From contig NZ_RKLY01000007.1 in the NCBI RefSeq assembly GCF_004745525.1, positions 37,063-101,062 on the forward strand: 64,000 bases of DNA, written 5' to 3'. The translations under genes and the position numbers were made by a program. Positions 57,336-64,000 of the stretch are shown piece after piece (position 1 is the stretch's first letter; each line of letters starts with the position of its first letter). Below the pieces are notes generated by a model. The model saw nothing but the letters and a program-made list of their open reading frames with translations. It searched no databases and was not told the origin of the DNA. The stretch is from Companilactobacillus suantsaicola. Its GTDB lineage: Bacteria; Bacillota; Bacilli; Lactobacillales; Lactobacillaceae.

Positions 57336-58340
57336 TTATTTTTCTGAATTCATTTGTTCAAAATACTTATTAGCTTTGTTAATTGTATCGTTTTTTAGCA
57401 TATCATTAATTTGCTTAACAGTATAAAAGACTGTCTTGGCATCAGCTGCCCCATGAGCTTTAATAACTGGTGACTTCAGACCCAAAAGGACTGCTCCACC
57501 AGCTTGAGAAGTATCAAACATCTTCTTTAATCCCTTGAGAGAAGGTGAAACGATAGCTGCACCCATTTTAGTAAAAATACCATTATTTAGCAAGGCATCT
57601 TTCAACTCACTCAAAAGAATCGTAGCTGTACCTTCAGTAGCCTTCAAAGCAGCATTACCAGTGAAACCATCAGTCACGATAACATCAGCGACTCCAGCTA
57701 AAATATTATTAGATTCAACGTTACCGATAAAGTTGATGTCATCAGTGTTTTTTAATAATTGATAAGTTTCTTTGTGAAGCGTATCACCCTTGTCATATTC
57801 AGTCCCATTGTTCAAAAGCGCAATTCTTGGCTTATCAATTTTCTTAACATCACGGGCGTAGATTGAACCCATGATTGCCCATTGTTGCAAATAAGCTGGT
57901 TTAGCTTCCGCGTTAGCACCAACGTCTAAGATATTAACTCCCAATGGCGAGTTAGTCACTGGCAAAGTTGGCATTAAGGCAGGGCGTGACACCTGTTTAA
58001 TTCTTCCCACGATAAAAATTCCCGCTGCCAAAAGGGCTCCAGTATTTCCAAGTGAGAACAACGCATCGTTTTCCCCATCTTTGACTGACTTAGCGGCTAA
58101 AACCATTGAGGCATTTTTCTTTGAGCGAATTGCCTTAACTGGTTCATCTGTGCCGAGAATCTCTTCATCGGTATGCACAATTTTAATTCGTGTGTCATCC
58201 TTCAGATATTCTTTAATTTGAGCTTGATCCCCATACAGTACAAACTCCAAATCTGACCACTCATCACGAGCTTGTTCGATTCCTTCAACTATCACTTGTG
58301 GAGCATTGTCTCCACCCATTGCATCGACAGCTATTTTCAT
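57336..58340 (-). CDS. plsX: Acyl-ACP:phosphate acyltransferase PlsX
   Basis: A 334-residue enzyme turning acyl-ACP and phosphate into acyl-phosphate, the donor for PlsY in phospholipid synthesis. It has MKIAVDAMGGDNAPQVIVEG at the start, ALFSLGNTGALLAAGIFIVGRI, DVGANAEAKPAYL, VTDGFTGNAALKATEG and the KSPVIKAHGAADA ending. Length is typical. The usual fapR in front and fabD-fabG after it, found in Bacillus, are absent. It lies between recG and acpP. Confidence 0.98.
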   Translation of the reverse strand: MKIAVDAMGGDNAPQVIVEGIEQARDEWSDLEFVLYGDQAQIKEYLKDDTRIKIVHTDEEILGTDEPVKAIRSKKNASMVLAAKSVKDGENDALFSLGNTGALLAAGIFIVGRIKQVSRPALMPTLPVTNSPLGVNILDVGANAEAKPAYLQQWAIMGSIYARDVKKIDKPRIALLNNGTEYDKGDTLHKETYQLLKNTDDINFIGNVESNNILAGVADVIVTDGFTGNAALKATEGTATILLSELKDALLNNGIFTKMGAAIVSPSLKGLKKMFDTSQAGGAVLLGLKSPVIKAHGAADAKTVFYTVKQINDMLKNDTINKANKYFEQMNSEK

Positions 58341-58352
58341 TTTATTTCCTCA

Positions 58353-60389
58353 CTAATCAAAATTGTTTAATTGATCAAACTCATCTTTAATGAACACTCG
58401 TAGATTTTCCGTCTCTGGACTATTCATTAAGGATTCATTTTCAAACAAAGTTGTTGCTTCCTCTTGGGCAATTTCCAAAATATTGATGTCGTTGATTGGA
58501 TTACCAACTTTGAATTCCGGCAAACCAGACTGACGATTCCCCAACAAATCACCGGCTCCACGCATCTTCAAGTCAGCTTCAGCTAAAACGAAGCCATCAT
58601 TCGTCGATGTTAAAATCTTCATTCTTTCTAAAGCTGCCTCATTTTTGGGATCAGCAATCAAAATACAATATGACTGCTTTTCTCCACGACCAACACGGCC
58701 ACGCAATTGATGTAACTGCGACAAACCAAAGCGATTAGCATCATAAATGACCATTACTGAAGCATTGGGAACATCGACTCCGACTTCGATAACGGTCGTT
58801 GAAACTAGGACATCGATTTTTTTGTCAGCAAAATCATTCATGACCGCTTCTTTTTGATCATTAGGCATTTGCCCATGCAACAAACCGATTTGATATTTTT
58901 GACCAAATAATTCATTAAACTTATCATAAATCAATTCAGCATTTTTTAAATCAATTTTTTCAGATTCTGAAATTAAAGGTGTTACCACATAAACTTGTGC
59001 CCCTCCGGACAACTCTTTAGCCACAAATTGATACATCTGTTCAATTTTTTGACTCCGAATCCAATAAGTCTCAATTTTTTTACGACCAGCCGGTAACTGA
59101 TCAATTCTTGAAACATCCATATCACCATACGTCGTAATCGCTAAAGTTCTGGGAATCGGCGTGGCAGTCATCGCTAACACATCTGGATTGTCACCTTTTT
59201 GTCGCATAGCCTTTCGTTGATTAACTCCGAATCGATGTTGTTCATCAATGACGATCAAACCGAGATTTTTAAAATCAACCCCTTCTTGAATCAAAGCATG
59301 CGTTCCGACCACGATGTTAGTTTTTCCACTAGCAATATCTTCAGTAATGAAGTCATGTTCTTTTTTAGTCTGTGATCCCGTCAACAAGGCCACGCGAATC
59401 TTTAACGGTGCCAACAATTTACTAATTTTATCAAAATGCTGTTGGGCTAAAATCTCAGTTGGCGCCATGATGCTAGCTTGAAAGCCCGCTGTCACAGAAG
59501 CAAGCATAGCAATTACTGAGACGATGGTTTTACCAGAACCAACATCCCCTTGCAAAAGCCGATTCATGTGATGATCTGAATCCATATCACCCAATATTTC
59601 TTTGACGACCTTTTGTTGGGCATCCGTTAAAGTGAATGGCAAATCAGCAATAAACTGCTGAATAAATTTCTTATCATAGCTTTCGATGATACCCAAATTT
59701 TTTTGATTGTCTTCGCGTTTGATACTCTGCAAACCACATTGGAACAAGAAAAACTCTCTAAATTTTGCACTACGACGAGCTTCATCACTTTGCTGTGGCG
59801 TCTTGGGAAAATGAACCCCTGAAACAATTTCTTCATCATTCAACAATTTATATTTTTTTCGCAAATATTCTGGGACAACAGTCTCAATTTCTTGATGGTA
59901 CTTTTCAAAAGCGACTTTAATTAAATTTATCAAAGTTTTTTGATGAATATTTTTATTAACTGAATAAACCGAATCGATTGAATCGTCATTATTAACGTCA
60001 ATCACTTTGATCCCCGTCAATGCCCGACGATTTTCATTCCATTTGCCATAAACAGCTACATCGAGACCTGTTTCAAACTTATCTTTTAACCAAGGTTGAT
60101 TAAAAAATGTCACCATGATCGATTCATTTTCCACCAAAAGACGGACATTCAAACGATTTTTCTTGTATCCATAGCGAAAAACAACTGGATCACTAGCAAC
60201 GACACCCTTGAGTAAAATTTTTTCCTGATCAACTGCCTCGTCTAAAGATTTAGCTTCCATATCCTCATAACGAAATGGGAAATAAAACAACAAATCATAG
60301 ACATTCTCTATTCCTAACGACTGCAACGATTCTAAACGTTTTGGTCCTACCGAAGGCAAGGTTGCTAATGACACTTTTCTAAGATCCAT
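58353..60389 (-). CDS. recG: ATP-dependent DNA helicase RecG
   Basis: A 678-residue branch-migration helicase that restarts stalled forks and processes Holliday junctions. An N-terminal wedge domain with OB fold (about 1-240) is followed by the SF2 motor: Walker A LLQGDVGSGKTIVS (about 280-293), DEQHRFGVNQR (motif II), LAMTATPIPRTLAI (motif III), TTVIEVGVDVPNASVMVI and QLHQLRGRVGRGEKQSYC (motif VI). It has the usual length and C-terminal wedge clamp. It is 12 bases before plsX and 74 bases after fakA. Confidence 0.98.
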   Translation of the reverse strand: MDLRKVSLATLPSVGPKRLESLQSLGIENVYDLLFYFPFRYEDMEAKSLDEAVDQEKILLKGVVASDPVVFRYGYKKNRLNVRLLVENESIMVTFFNQPWLKDKFETGLDVAVYGKWNENRRALTGIKVIDVNNDDSIDSVYSVNKNIHQKTLINLIKVAFEKYHQEIETVVPEYLRKKYKLLNDEEIVSGVHFPKTPQQSDEARRSAKFREFFLFQCGLQSIKREDNQKNLGIIESYDKKFIQQFIADLPFTLTDAQQKVVKEILGDMDSDHHMNRLLQGDVGSGKTIVSVIAMLASVTAGFQASIMAPTEILAQQHFDKISKLLAPLKIRVALLTGSQTKKEHDFITEDIASGKTNIVVGTHALIQEGVDFKNLGLIVIDEQHRFGVNQRKAMRQKGDNPDVLAMTATPIPRTLAITTYGDMDVSRIDQLPAGRKKIETYWIRSQKIEQMYQFVAKELSGGAQVYVVTPLISESEKIDLKNAELIYDKFNELFGQKYQIGLLHGQMPNDQKEAVMNDFADKKIDVLVSTTVIEVGVDVPNASVMVIYDANRFGLSQLHQLRGRVGRGEKQSYCILIADPKNEAALERMKILTSTNDGFVLAEADLKMRGAGDLLGNRQSGLPEFKVGNPINDINILEIAQEEATTLFENESLMNSPETENLRVFIKDEFDQLNNFD

Positions 60390-60413
60390 AATTTCCCCTT
60401 TCTTTGGATAGAA

Positions 60414-60453
60414 TTAAAAGAGGCCTGACAAAACTTAGTTTCATCATTGCCTC
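60414..60453 (-). terminator. Terminator-like hairpin between fakA and recG
   Basis: GAGGC and GCCTC with an inner GACAAAAC/GTTTC-type stem form an imperfect hairpin followed by TTTTAATT on the minus strand. It probably attenuates transcription into recG. It shares CCTGACAAAAC with the hairpin at 49043. Confidence 0.6.
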
Positions 60454-60463
60454 AATCAATTAA

Positions 60464-62137
60464 TTATTCAACTGAAATCAAATATGGATAAACTGGTTGA
60501 TCACCTTGGTGAATCTCAGTCTCTAGGTCGGAATACTTGTCATCTAAGTAATCTGCAACCTTTTGAGCATCTTCAGTATTTCCATCTTGACCGACCATGA
60601 TAGTAATTACTTCGCTATCTTCGTCAATCATCTTATCAAGCATTTTTTCAGTTCCAGCAACAATATCAGGATCATCTACTAAAATCTTACCATCAACAAT
60701 TCCCATGTAATGACCTTTAGTAATCTTCAAGCCATCGATTTCGGTATCACGAATTGCTTGAGTGATTTGTCCACTCTTAACTGTATCTAGGGAATCTTCC
60801 ATGTTCTCTTCATTTTCTTCCAAATCGGCTTCGGGATTAAATGAAAGCATAGCAGTCATTCCTTGAGAAATCGTCTTAGTACCAACGATAGCAACGGGAA
60901 TATCAACTAGGTCAACAGCTTGTTTAGCAGCCATAACGATATTTCCATTGTTTGGTAATACTAAAGCTCGTTTAGCATTAGATTTGTTAATAGCATCCAC
61001 GATGTCATTAGTTGATGGATTCATAGTCTGACCACCACTGATAATATGCGTGACACCTAAACTTTCAAACAACTGGGCTAAACCTTTCCCAGAGGATACG
61101 GCGATCACTGCATAGTCGATTTGCTTTTGAACAGGTTCAGCGACTGGTTGATCTTCTTCAACAATATCTTCATGTTGCAAACGCATGTTATCAATCTTGA
61201 TCTTGCTTAAAGCACCGTACTTGCGTCCAGCTGCCCAAACTTTATATGGATAGTTAGTGTGGACGTGGACTTTAACTACTTCGTCATCGGCGACACAAAT
61301 TAGTGAGTCCCCAATAGTATCTAGGTAATCACGCAAAGTATCGTTGTTGAACTCTTCGTCGCTAGTAGGATCTTTCCCCAATTCGACCATCATTTCGGTA
61401 CAATAACCATTTTTGATCTCGTCAGTATTGAATTGTCCTTGAACTGATTGATGATGGGACGCATTGACCATTTCAGTCATATCACGTTCATCTGGGACAT
61501 ATTCTTCGTCACCGCTAGTTTGACCGCTGAGACCTTCTAAAAAGCCTTCATAAATGAAAACTAATCCTTGTCCACCAGAATCGACTACGCCGACTTCTTT
61601 CAAAACTGGCAAAAGTGATGGTGTCTTTTCAAGTCCTACTTTAGAACCTTTAACGACTGCTTTTAAAATTTCAACTGTATCGTTAGTGCTTTCAACCTTT
61701 TTCATGGCGGCTTCAGCACCAAAGCGTGCAACGGTCAAAATTGTTCCTTCAACTGGTTTCATAACAGCTTTATAAGCCGTTTTAACTCCATCGTCAAAAG
61801 CTTTAGCTAAATCCATTGCATTCAAAGTATCTTTATTTTCAATACTCTTTGAAAAACCACGGAAAATCTGTGACGTAATAACCCCTGAATTTCCACGAGC
61901 ACCCATTAACAGTCCCTTAGCCAAGGCTTTTCCTAAAACACCGACATTGTCACTCTCTGACTCATTAACGGCCTTAAAACCGCTTTGAATCGTCAAACTC
62001 ATATTAGTACCGGTATCACCATCAGGAACCGGAAAGACATTTAATGAGTTAACAAATTTAGCATTCTTTTCGAGTCGATGTGATGCCACACGAATCATAT
62101 CTGAAAATTCTTTTTTTGTAATTAGTTCTTTGCTCAA
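60464..62137 (-). CDS. fakA: Fatty acid kinase catalytic subunit FakA (YloV, DhaL domain)
   Basis: A 557-residue kinase that, with a fatty-acid-binding FakB, phosphorylates exogenous fatty acids for phospholipid synthesis. The N-terminal DhaL-type domain has FPVPDGDTGTNMSLT (about 40-54) and GARGNSGVITSQIFRG (about 97-112). DSGGQGLVFIYEGFL closes it. A central domain and a C-terminal EDD-like domain follow (GDQPVYPYLISVE). The start is TTG at 62137: GGAGGG lies seven bases upstream. A frame to 62152 begins inside this site. FakB is not in the window. It follows the asp23 gene by 24 bases. Confidence 0.93.
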   Translation of the reverse strand: MSKELITKKEFSDMIRVASHRLEKNAKFVNSLNVFPVPDGDTGTNMSLTIQSGFKAVNESESDNVGVLGKALAKGLLMGARGNSGVITSQIFRGFSKSIENKDTLNAMDLAKAFDDGVKTAYKAVMKPVEGTILTVARFGAEAAMKKVESTNDTVEILKAVVKGSKVGLEKTPSLLPVLKEVGVVDSGGQGLVFIYEGFLEGLSGQTSGDEEYVPDERDMTEMVNASHHQSVQGQFNTDEIKNGYCTEMMVELGKDPTSDEEFNNDTLRDYLDTIGDSLICVADDEVVKVHVHTNYPYKVWAAGRKYGALSKIKIDNMRLQHEDIVEEDQPVAEPVQKQIDYAVIAVSSGKGLAQLFESLGVTHIISGGQTMNPSTNDIVDAINKSNAKRALVLPNNGNIVMAAKQAVDLVDIPVAIVGTKTISQGMTAMLSFNPEADLEENEENMEDSLDTVKSGQITQAIRDTEIDGLKITKGHYMGIVDGKILVDDPDIVAGTEKMLDKMIDEDSEVITIMVGQDGNTEDAQKVADYLDDKYSDLETEIHQGDQPVYPYLISVE

Positions 62138-62161
62138 AAGTTTTCCCTCCAACTAGCTTAC

Positions 62162-62530
62162 CTATTCAATGTCATCTAGAACTTTAATTCCTTGAACATA
62201 TACATTAACAGTGCCAGCTGGTGTTCCAAGCATTGTTTCTAGGTTGTATTTCACTTTTTCTTTTAAATTCTTAGCTACTTCAGATATTTTAATTCCATAT
62301 CCGACAATAATATAAACATCAACGGCTAGCTTTCCGTCCTCTTGATGAATCACTATACCTCTAGAAAAATCTTCACGGTTTAAAATTGTATTCATACCGT
62401 CACGCAATTGATTTTTGCTTGCCATACCTACAATACCGTAGATATCAGAAGCAGCTCCACCAACGATCGTTGCAACAGTATTAGTTGAAATTTCAATTTC
62501 ACCATGCTTTGTTTTTATTGTAACTGCCAT
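62162..62530 (-). CDS. Asp23/Gls24 family envelope stress protein (YloU)
   Basis: A 122-residue cytoplasmic protein of the alkaline-shock family. It has VAVTIKTKHGEIEISTNTVATIVG at the start, GASDIYGIVGM-like AASDIYGIVGMASKN, VDVYIIVGYGIKISEVAKNLKEKVKYNLE and PAGTVNVYVQGIKV at the end. Family members act in envelope and alkaline stress, often at the membrane. Its constant pairing with fakA (yloU-yloV) suggests a link to fatty acid uptake. Divergent from rpmB, with the shared 198-base space. Confidence 0.92.
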   Translation of the reverse strand: MAVTIKTKHGEIEISTNTVATIVGGAASDIYGIVGMASKNQLRDGMNTILNREDFSRGIVIHQEDGKLAVDVYIIVGYGIKISEVAKNLKEKVKYNLETMLGTPAGTVNVYVQGIKVLDDIE

Positions 62531-62648
62531 ATCAGGATCCTCCTATTCTTTGGACCTAAGCTATCATAAACATTAAAATTTTATCATAGCAACATTTCGA
62601 ATTAAAGATTTAAACTATATTAAACTCTATTATTACACAATTACTCTA

Positions 62649-62677
62649 TTGATTTCATTTCTAGGTTATGGTAAATT
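62649..62677 (+). promoter_or_regulatory. Sigma-A promoter of rpmB
   Basis: TTGATT and TAAATT are separated by 17 bases. The start codon follows after an AAAGGAGG ribosome site about 10 bases from the ATG. The left part of the space (62531-62648) is AT-rich and must hold the asp23 promoter; TAAAAT near 62580 is a possible -10. Confidence 0.6.
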
Positions 62678-62728
62678 AGTCAGGTGATATTTTAAAGAAA
62701 AAACATGTAGCCAAAGGAGGTCGGTCCC

Positions 62729-62914
62729 ATGGCAAAAGATATTATTACAGGCCGTAAGACAGTGTTCGGTAACAAACGTTCACACGCTCTTAACCAAACA
62801 AAGCGTGCTTGGAAGCCAAACTTGCAAAAAGTTCGTATCATGGTAGATGGTAAGCCAAAACGTGTATGGGTTTCAGCTAGAGCATTGAAATCAGGAAAAG
62901 TTACTCGTGTATAA
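62729..62914 (+). CDS. rpmB: 50S ribosomal protein L28
   Basis: A 61-residue large-subunit protein. It has [21 protein letters not shown] and [10 protein letters not shown], and ends [13 protein letters not shown]. It is the cysteine-free form that does not bind zinc, as in many lactic acid bacteria. A strong AAAGGAGG site and own promoter precede it. A strong terminator follows. Divergent from asp23, the conserved Firmicutes arrangement. Confidence 0.98.
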   Translation: MAKDIITGRKTVFGNKRSHALNQTKRAWKPNLQKVRIMVDGKPKRVWVSARALKSGKVTRV

Positions 62915-62931
62915 TTATCACTTTAGAATTT

Positions 62932-62970
62932 AAAAGAGACTAACATTTACTTGTTGGTCTCTTTTATTTT
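62932..62970 (+). terminator. rpmB terminator
   Basis: AAAAGAGACTAAC and GTTGGTCTCTTTT pair over 13 positions with one G.T, with an 8-base loop and a following TTTT run. Confidence 0.9.
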
Positions 62971-63011
62971 ACACTTTATAATATATTCTATTCACTAAAG
63001 GAGGGATTTAG

Positions 63012-63818
63012 ATGAAAATACTCATAGGAAATCAAAAAAATAATGATGATCAATTGTCGAATGCCATTGTCAACGCTAAAGATGGCGACGTGATCGAATT
63101 ATTACCAGGTTCCTACTTTACAAAAGATAATCCCTTGATTTGTACCATTACCAACAATATTTCAATTGTTGGCAAAACTTATGACAACGAAGCCGTTAAA
63201 TTGTACGCCAGTTTTACAGTCGTACAAGGTACAATTGTAATTTTTAAAAATCTTCTACTAAGTTACACCGCTAACGATGAAAACACGCTCAGTGCATACG
63301 ATGGTTCGAAAATTTATGGTGACAACGTAACTATCGATCGTAATACCAGCGACAGTTGGGATACCATTTATGGTCAAAATTCCTACTTCTCTTTTAAAGA
63401 GAGTCAAATTGGGACTGGTAACAAAACCAAAGCCATCGGACTTTCATTAGATCACAGTAAATTATTTGCTCAAAACACCACTTTTGCATACTTATTCGCT
63501 AAAAATTCAACCGTGTATTTAAAAAATTCAGTCATCTTTAACAAATTGGAATTACGTCGAAAAACAAATTTATTCTTTCGCGACTTACAGATCGATACCA
63601 CATTAGTTAATGCTAAGAATGATTTAGCAGTCAAAAGTAATTCCAGTTTTCAAGGACAAGATTTACGATTCTATCGTCAATCTCCTAACGTCAGAATTTT
63701 AAAGAGCAATTTCCAAGTCGAAAAATTTAATCCCCAATTAAATAAAATTCATTTTAAGTATGATAAAACTTCAAAAGTCTTGGCTGACAAACAGACACCA
63801 AAAAATGAATTTAGTTAA
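63012..63818 (+). CDS. Hypothetical right-handed beta-helix protein
   Basis: A 268-residue protein of unknown function. The start KDGDVIELLPGSYF and NISIVGK resemble the pectin-lyase-like beta-helix fold used by many carbohydrate-active proteins. Short repeating strands with Asn/Thr/Ser/Lys turns continue to about residue 230. No signal peptide, membrane helix or cell-wall anchor is visible, so it appears cytoplasmic. No catalytic acid set can be assigned. A strong AAAGGAGGGA site precedes the ATG. Its only neighbours are rpmB and an incomplete gene in the opposite direction. The fold call is inferred from repeat character. Confidence 0.7.
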   Translation: MKILIGNQKNNDDQLSNAIVNAKDGDVIELLPGSYFTKDNPLICTITNNISIVGKTYDNEAVKLYASFTVVQGTIVIFKNLLLSYTANDENTLSAYDGSKIYGDNVTIDRNTSDSWDTIYGQNSYFSFKESQIGTGNKTKAIGLSLDHSKLFAQNTTFAYLFAKNSTVYLKNSVIFNKLELRRKTNLFFRDLQIDTTLVNAKNDLAVKSNSSFQGQDLRFYRQSPNVRILKSNFQVEKFNPQLNKIHFKYDKTSKVLADKQTPKNEFS

Positions 63819-63837
63819 GTAATTTTGATACCATTTT

Positions 63838-64000
63838 CTAGTTCTGTAATGGGAATTCTGAAACTTGGTTAGTGTAAATTGCCGTCTTCCGCACAAGTCC
63901 TGTGATTGGCTGGAATGCACTCGTCCTTGTCAAGTTGACATTTTCTTGGCTCAAATAATATAACTTTTTAAGCGACCTCACCCCAAAATTCTTCGTTGGT
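63838..64000 (-). CDS. C-terminal end of an unidentified protein (cut by window edge)
   Basis: A minus-strand open frame of at least 53 codons runs from the window edge to a TAG at 63838. The visible part includes SLKKLYYLSQENVNLTRTSA, then GLVRKTAIYTNQ, ending SEFPLQN. It converges on the beta-helix gene with 19 bases between stop codons and no terminator. Too short to identify. Its composition is protein-like and it could end a secreted or surface protein. Confidence 0.45.
   Translation of the reverse strand, partial: PTKNFGVRSLKKLYYLSQENVNLTRTSAFQPITGLVRKTAIYTNQVSEFPLQN

Noticed and set aside
63838..64000. Fourth copy of the hairpin repeat at the right edge
   Set aside because: The segment has no matching GAGtGGnACA edges or long self-pairing, and an open frame explains it better.

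Overview
The window is a low-GC Firmicutes chromosome segment, most likely from a lactobacillus of the Companilactobacillus (Lactobacillus farciminis/alimentarius) type. That placement is an inference. It rests on the gene orders hrcA-grpE-dnaK-dnaJ-lepA, rimP-nusA-ylxR-ylxQ-infB-rbfA and yloU-fakA-recG-plsX-acpP-rnc-smc-ftsY-ylxM-ffh, on PolC-type replication, on a cysteine-free L28, and on a WxL-like surface protein. Almost all genes are on the minus strand, as expected within one replichore. No tRNA, rRNA, CRISPR array or prophage was seen.

Layout, left to right. 1-3.5 kb: a lone WxL-like surface protein and a glutathione-reductase-family flavoprotein. 3.5-10.6 kb: lepA and the HrcA/CIRCE-controlled chaperone operon, with two tandem long hairpin repeats between dnaJ and lepA. 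10.6-12.5 kb: truB-ribF. 12.6-18.2 kb: the rimP-nusA-ylxR-ylxQ-infB-rbfA operon, whose IF2 carries a very long Asn-rich N-terminus. 18.2-28.4 kb: pyrH-frr-uppS-cdsA-rseP-proS-polC (ribosome recycling, isoprenoid and phospholipid precursors, site-2 protease, replication). 28.6-30.5 kb: rpsB-tsf with a structured leader. 30.5-32.2 kb: two RNA/DNA-modifying accessory genes and a divergent acyltransferase. 32.2-43.5 kb: the complete IMP operon purE-K-C-S-Q-L-F-M-N-H-D, many genes overlapping by 1-20 bases. 43.7-45.6 kb: yneF and ynzC divergent from lexA, then a histidine phosphatase. 45.67-47.17 kb: an intact 1.5-kb ISL3-family element. 47.3-62.5 kb: translation, secretion, chromosome, phospholipid and stress genes from asp23 down to rplS. 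62.7-64 kb: rpmB, a beta-helix protein and the end of an unidentified gene.

The most interesting non-genic content is a family of long imperfect hairpins bounded by GAGtGGnACA-like ends. Two lie in tandem at 5491-5735. A third, at 45630-47289, has been split by the ISL3 insertion. The insertion is bounded by a perfect 8-bp direct repeat (GCATAAAC), so the ancestral hairpin can be reconstructed exactly. Regulatory signals that can be read directly include a CIRCE operator, a LexA box over the lexA -35 element, sigma-A promoters for hrcA, rpsB, purE, lexA, rplS, rpsP and rpmB, and many intrinsic terminators, several overlapping stop codons. Start codons were reassigned where a Shine-Dalgarno sequence, operator or promoter made the longest frame unlikely (hrcA, truB, nusA, rimP, frr, rpsB, purM, purF, purC, rplS, rimM, rpsP, rnc, fakA, the WxL gene and the histidine phosphatase).
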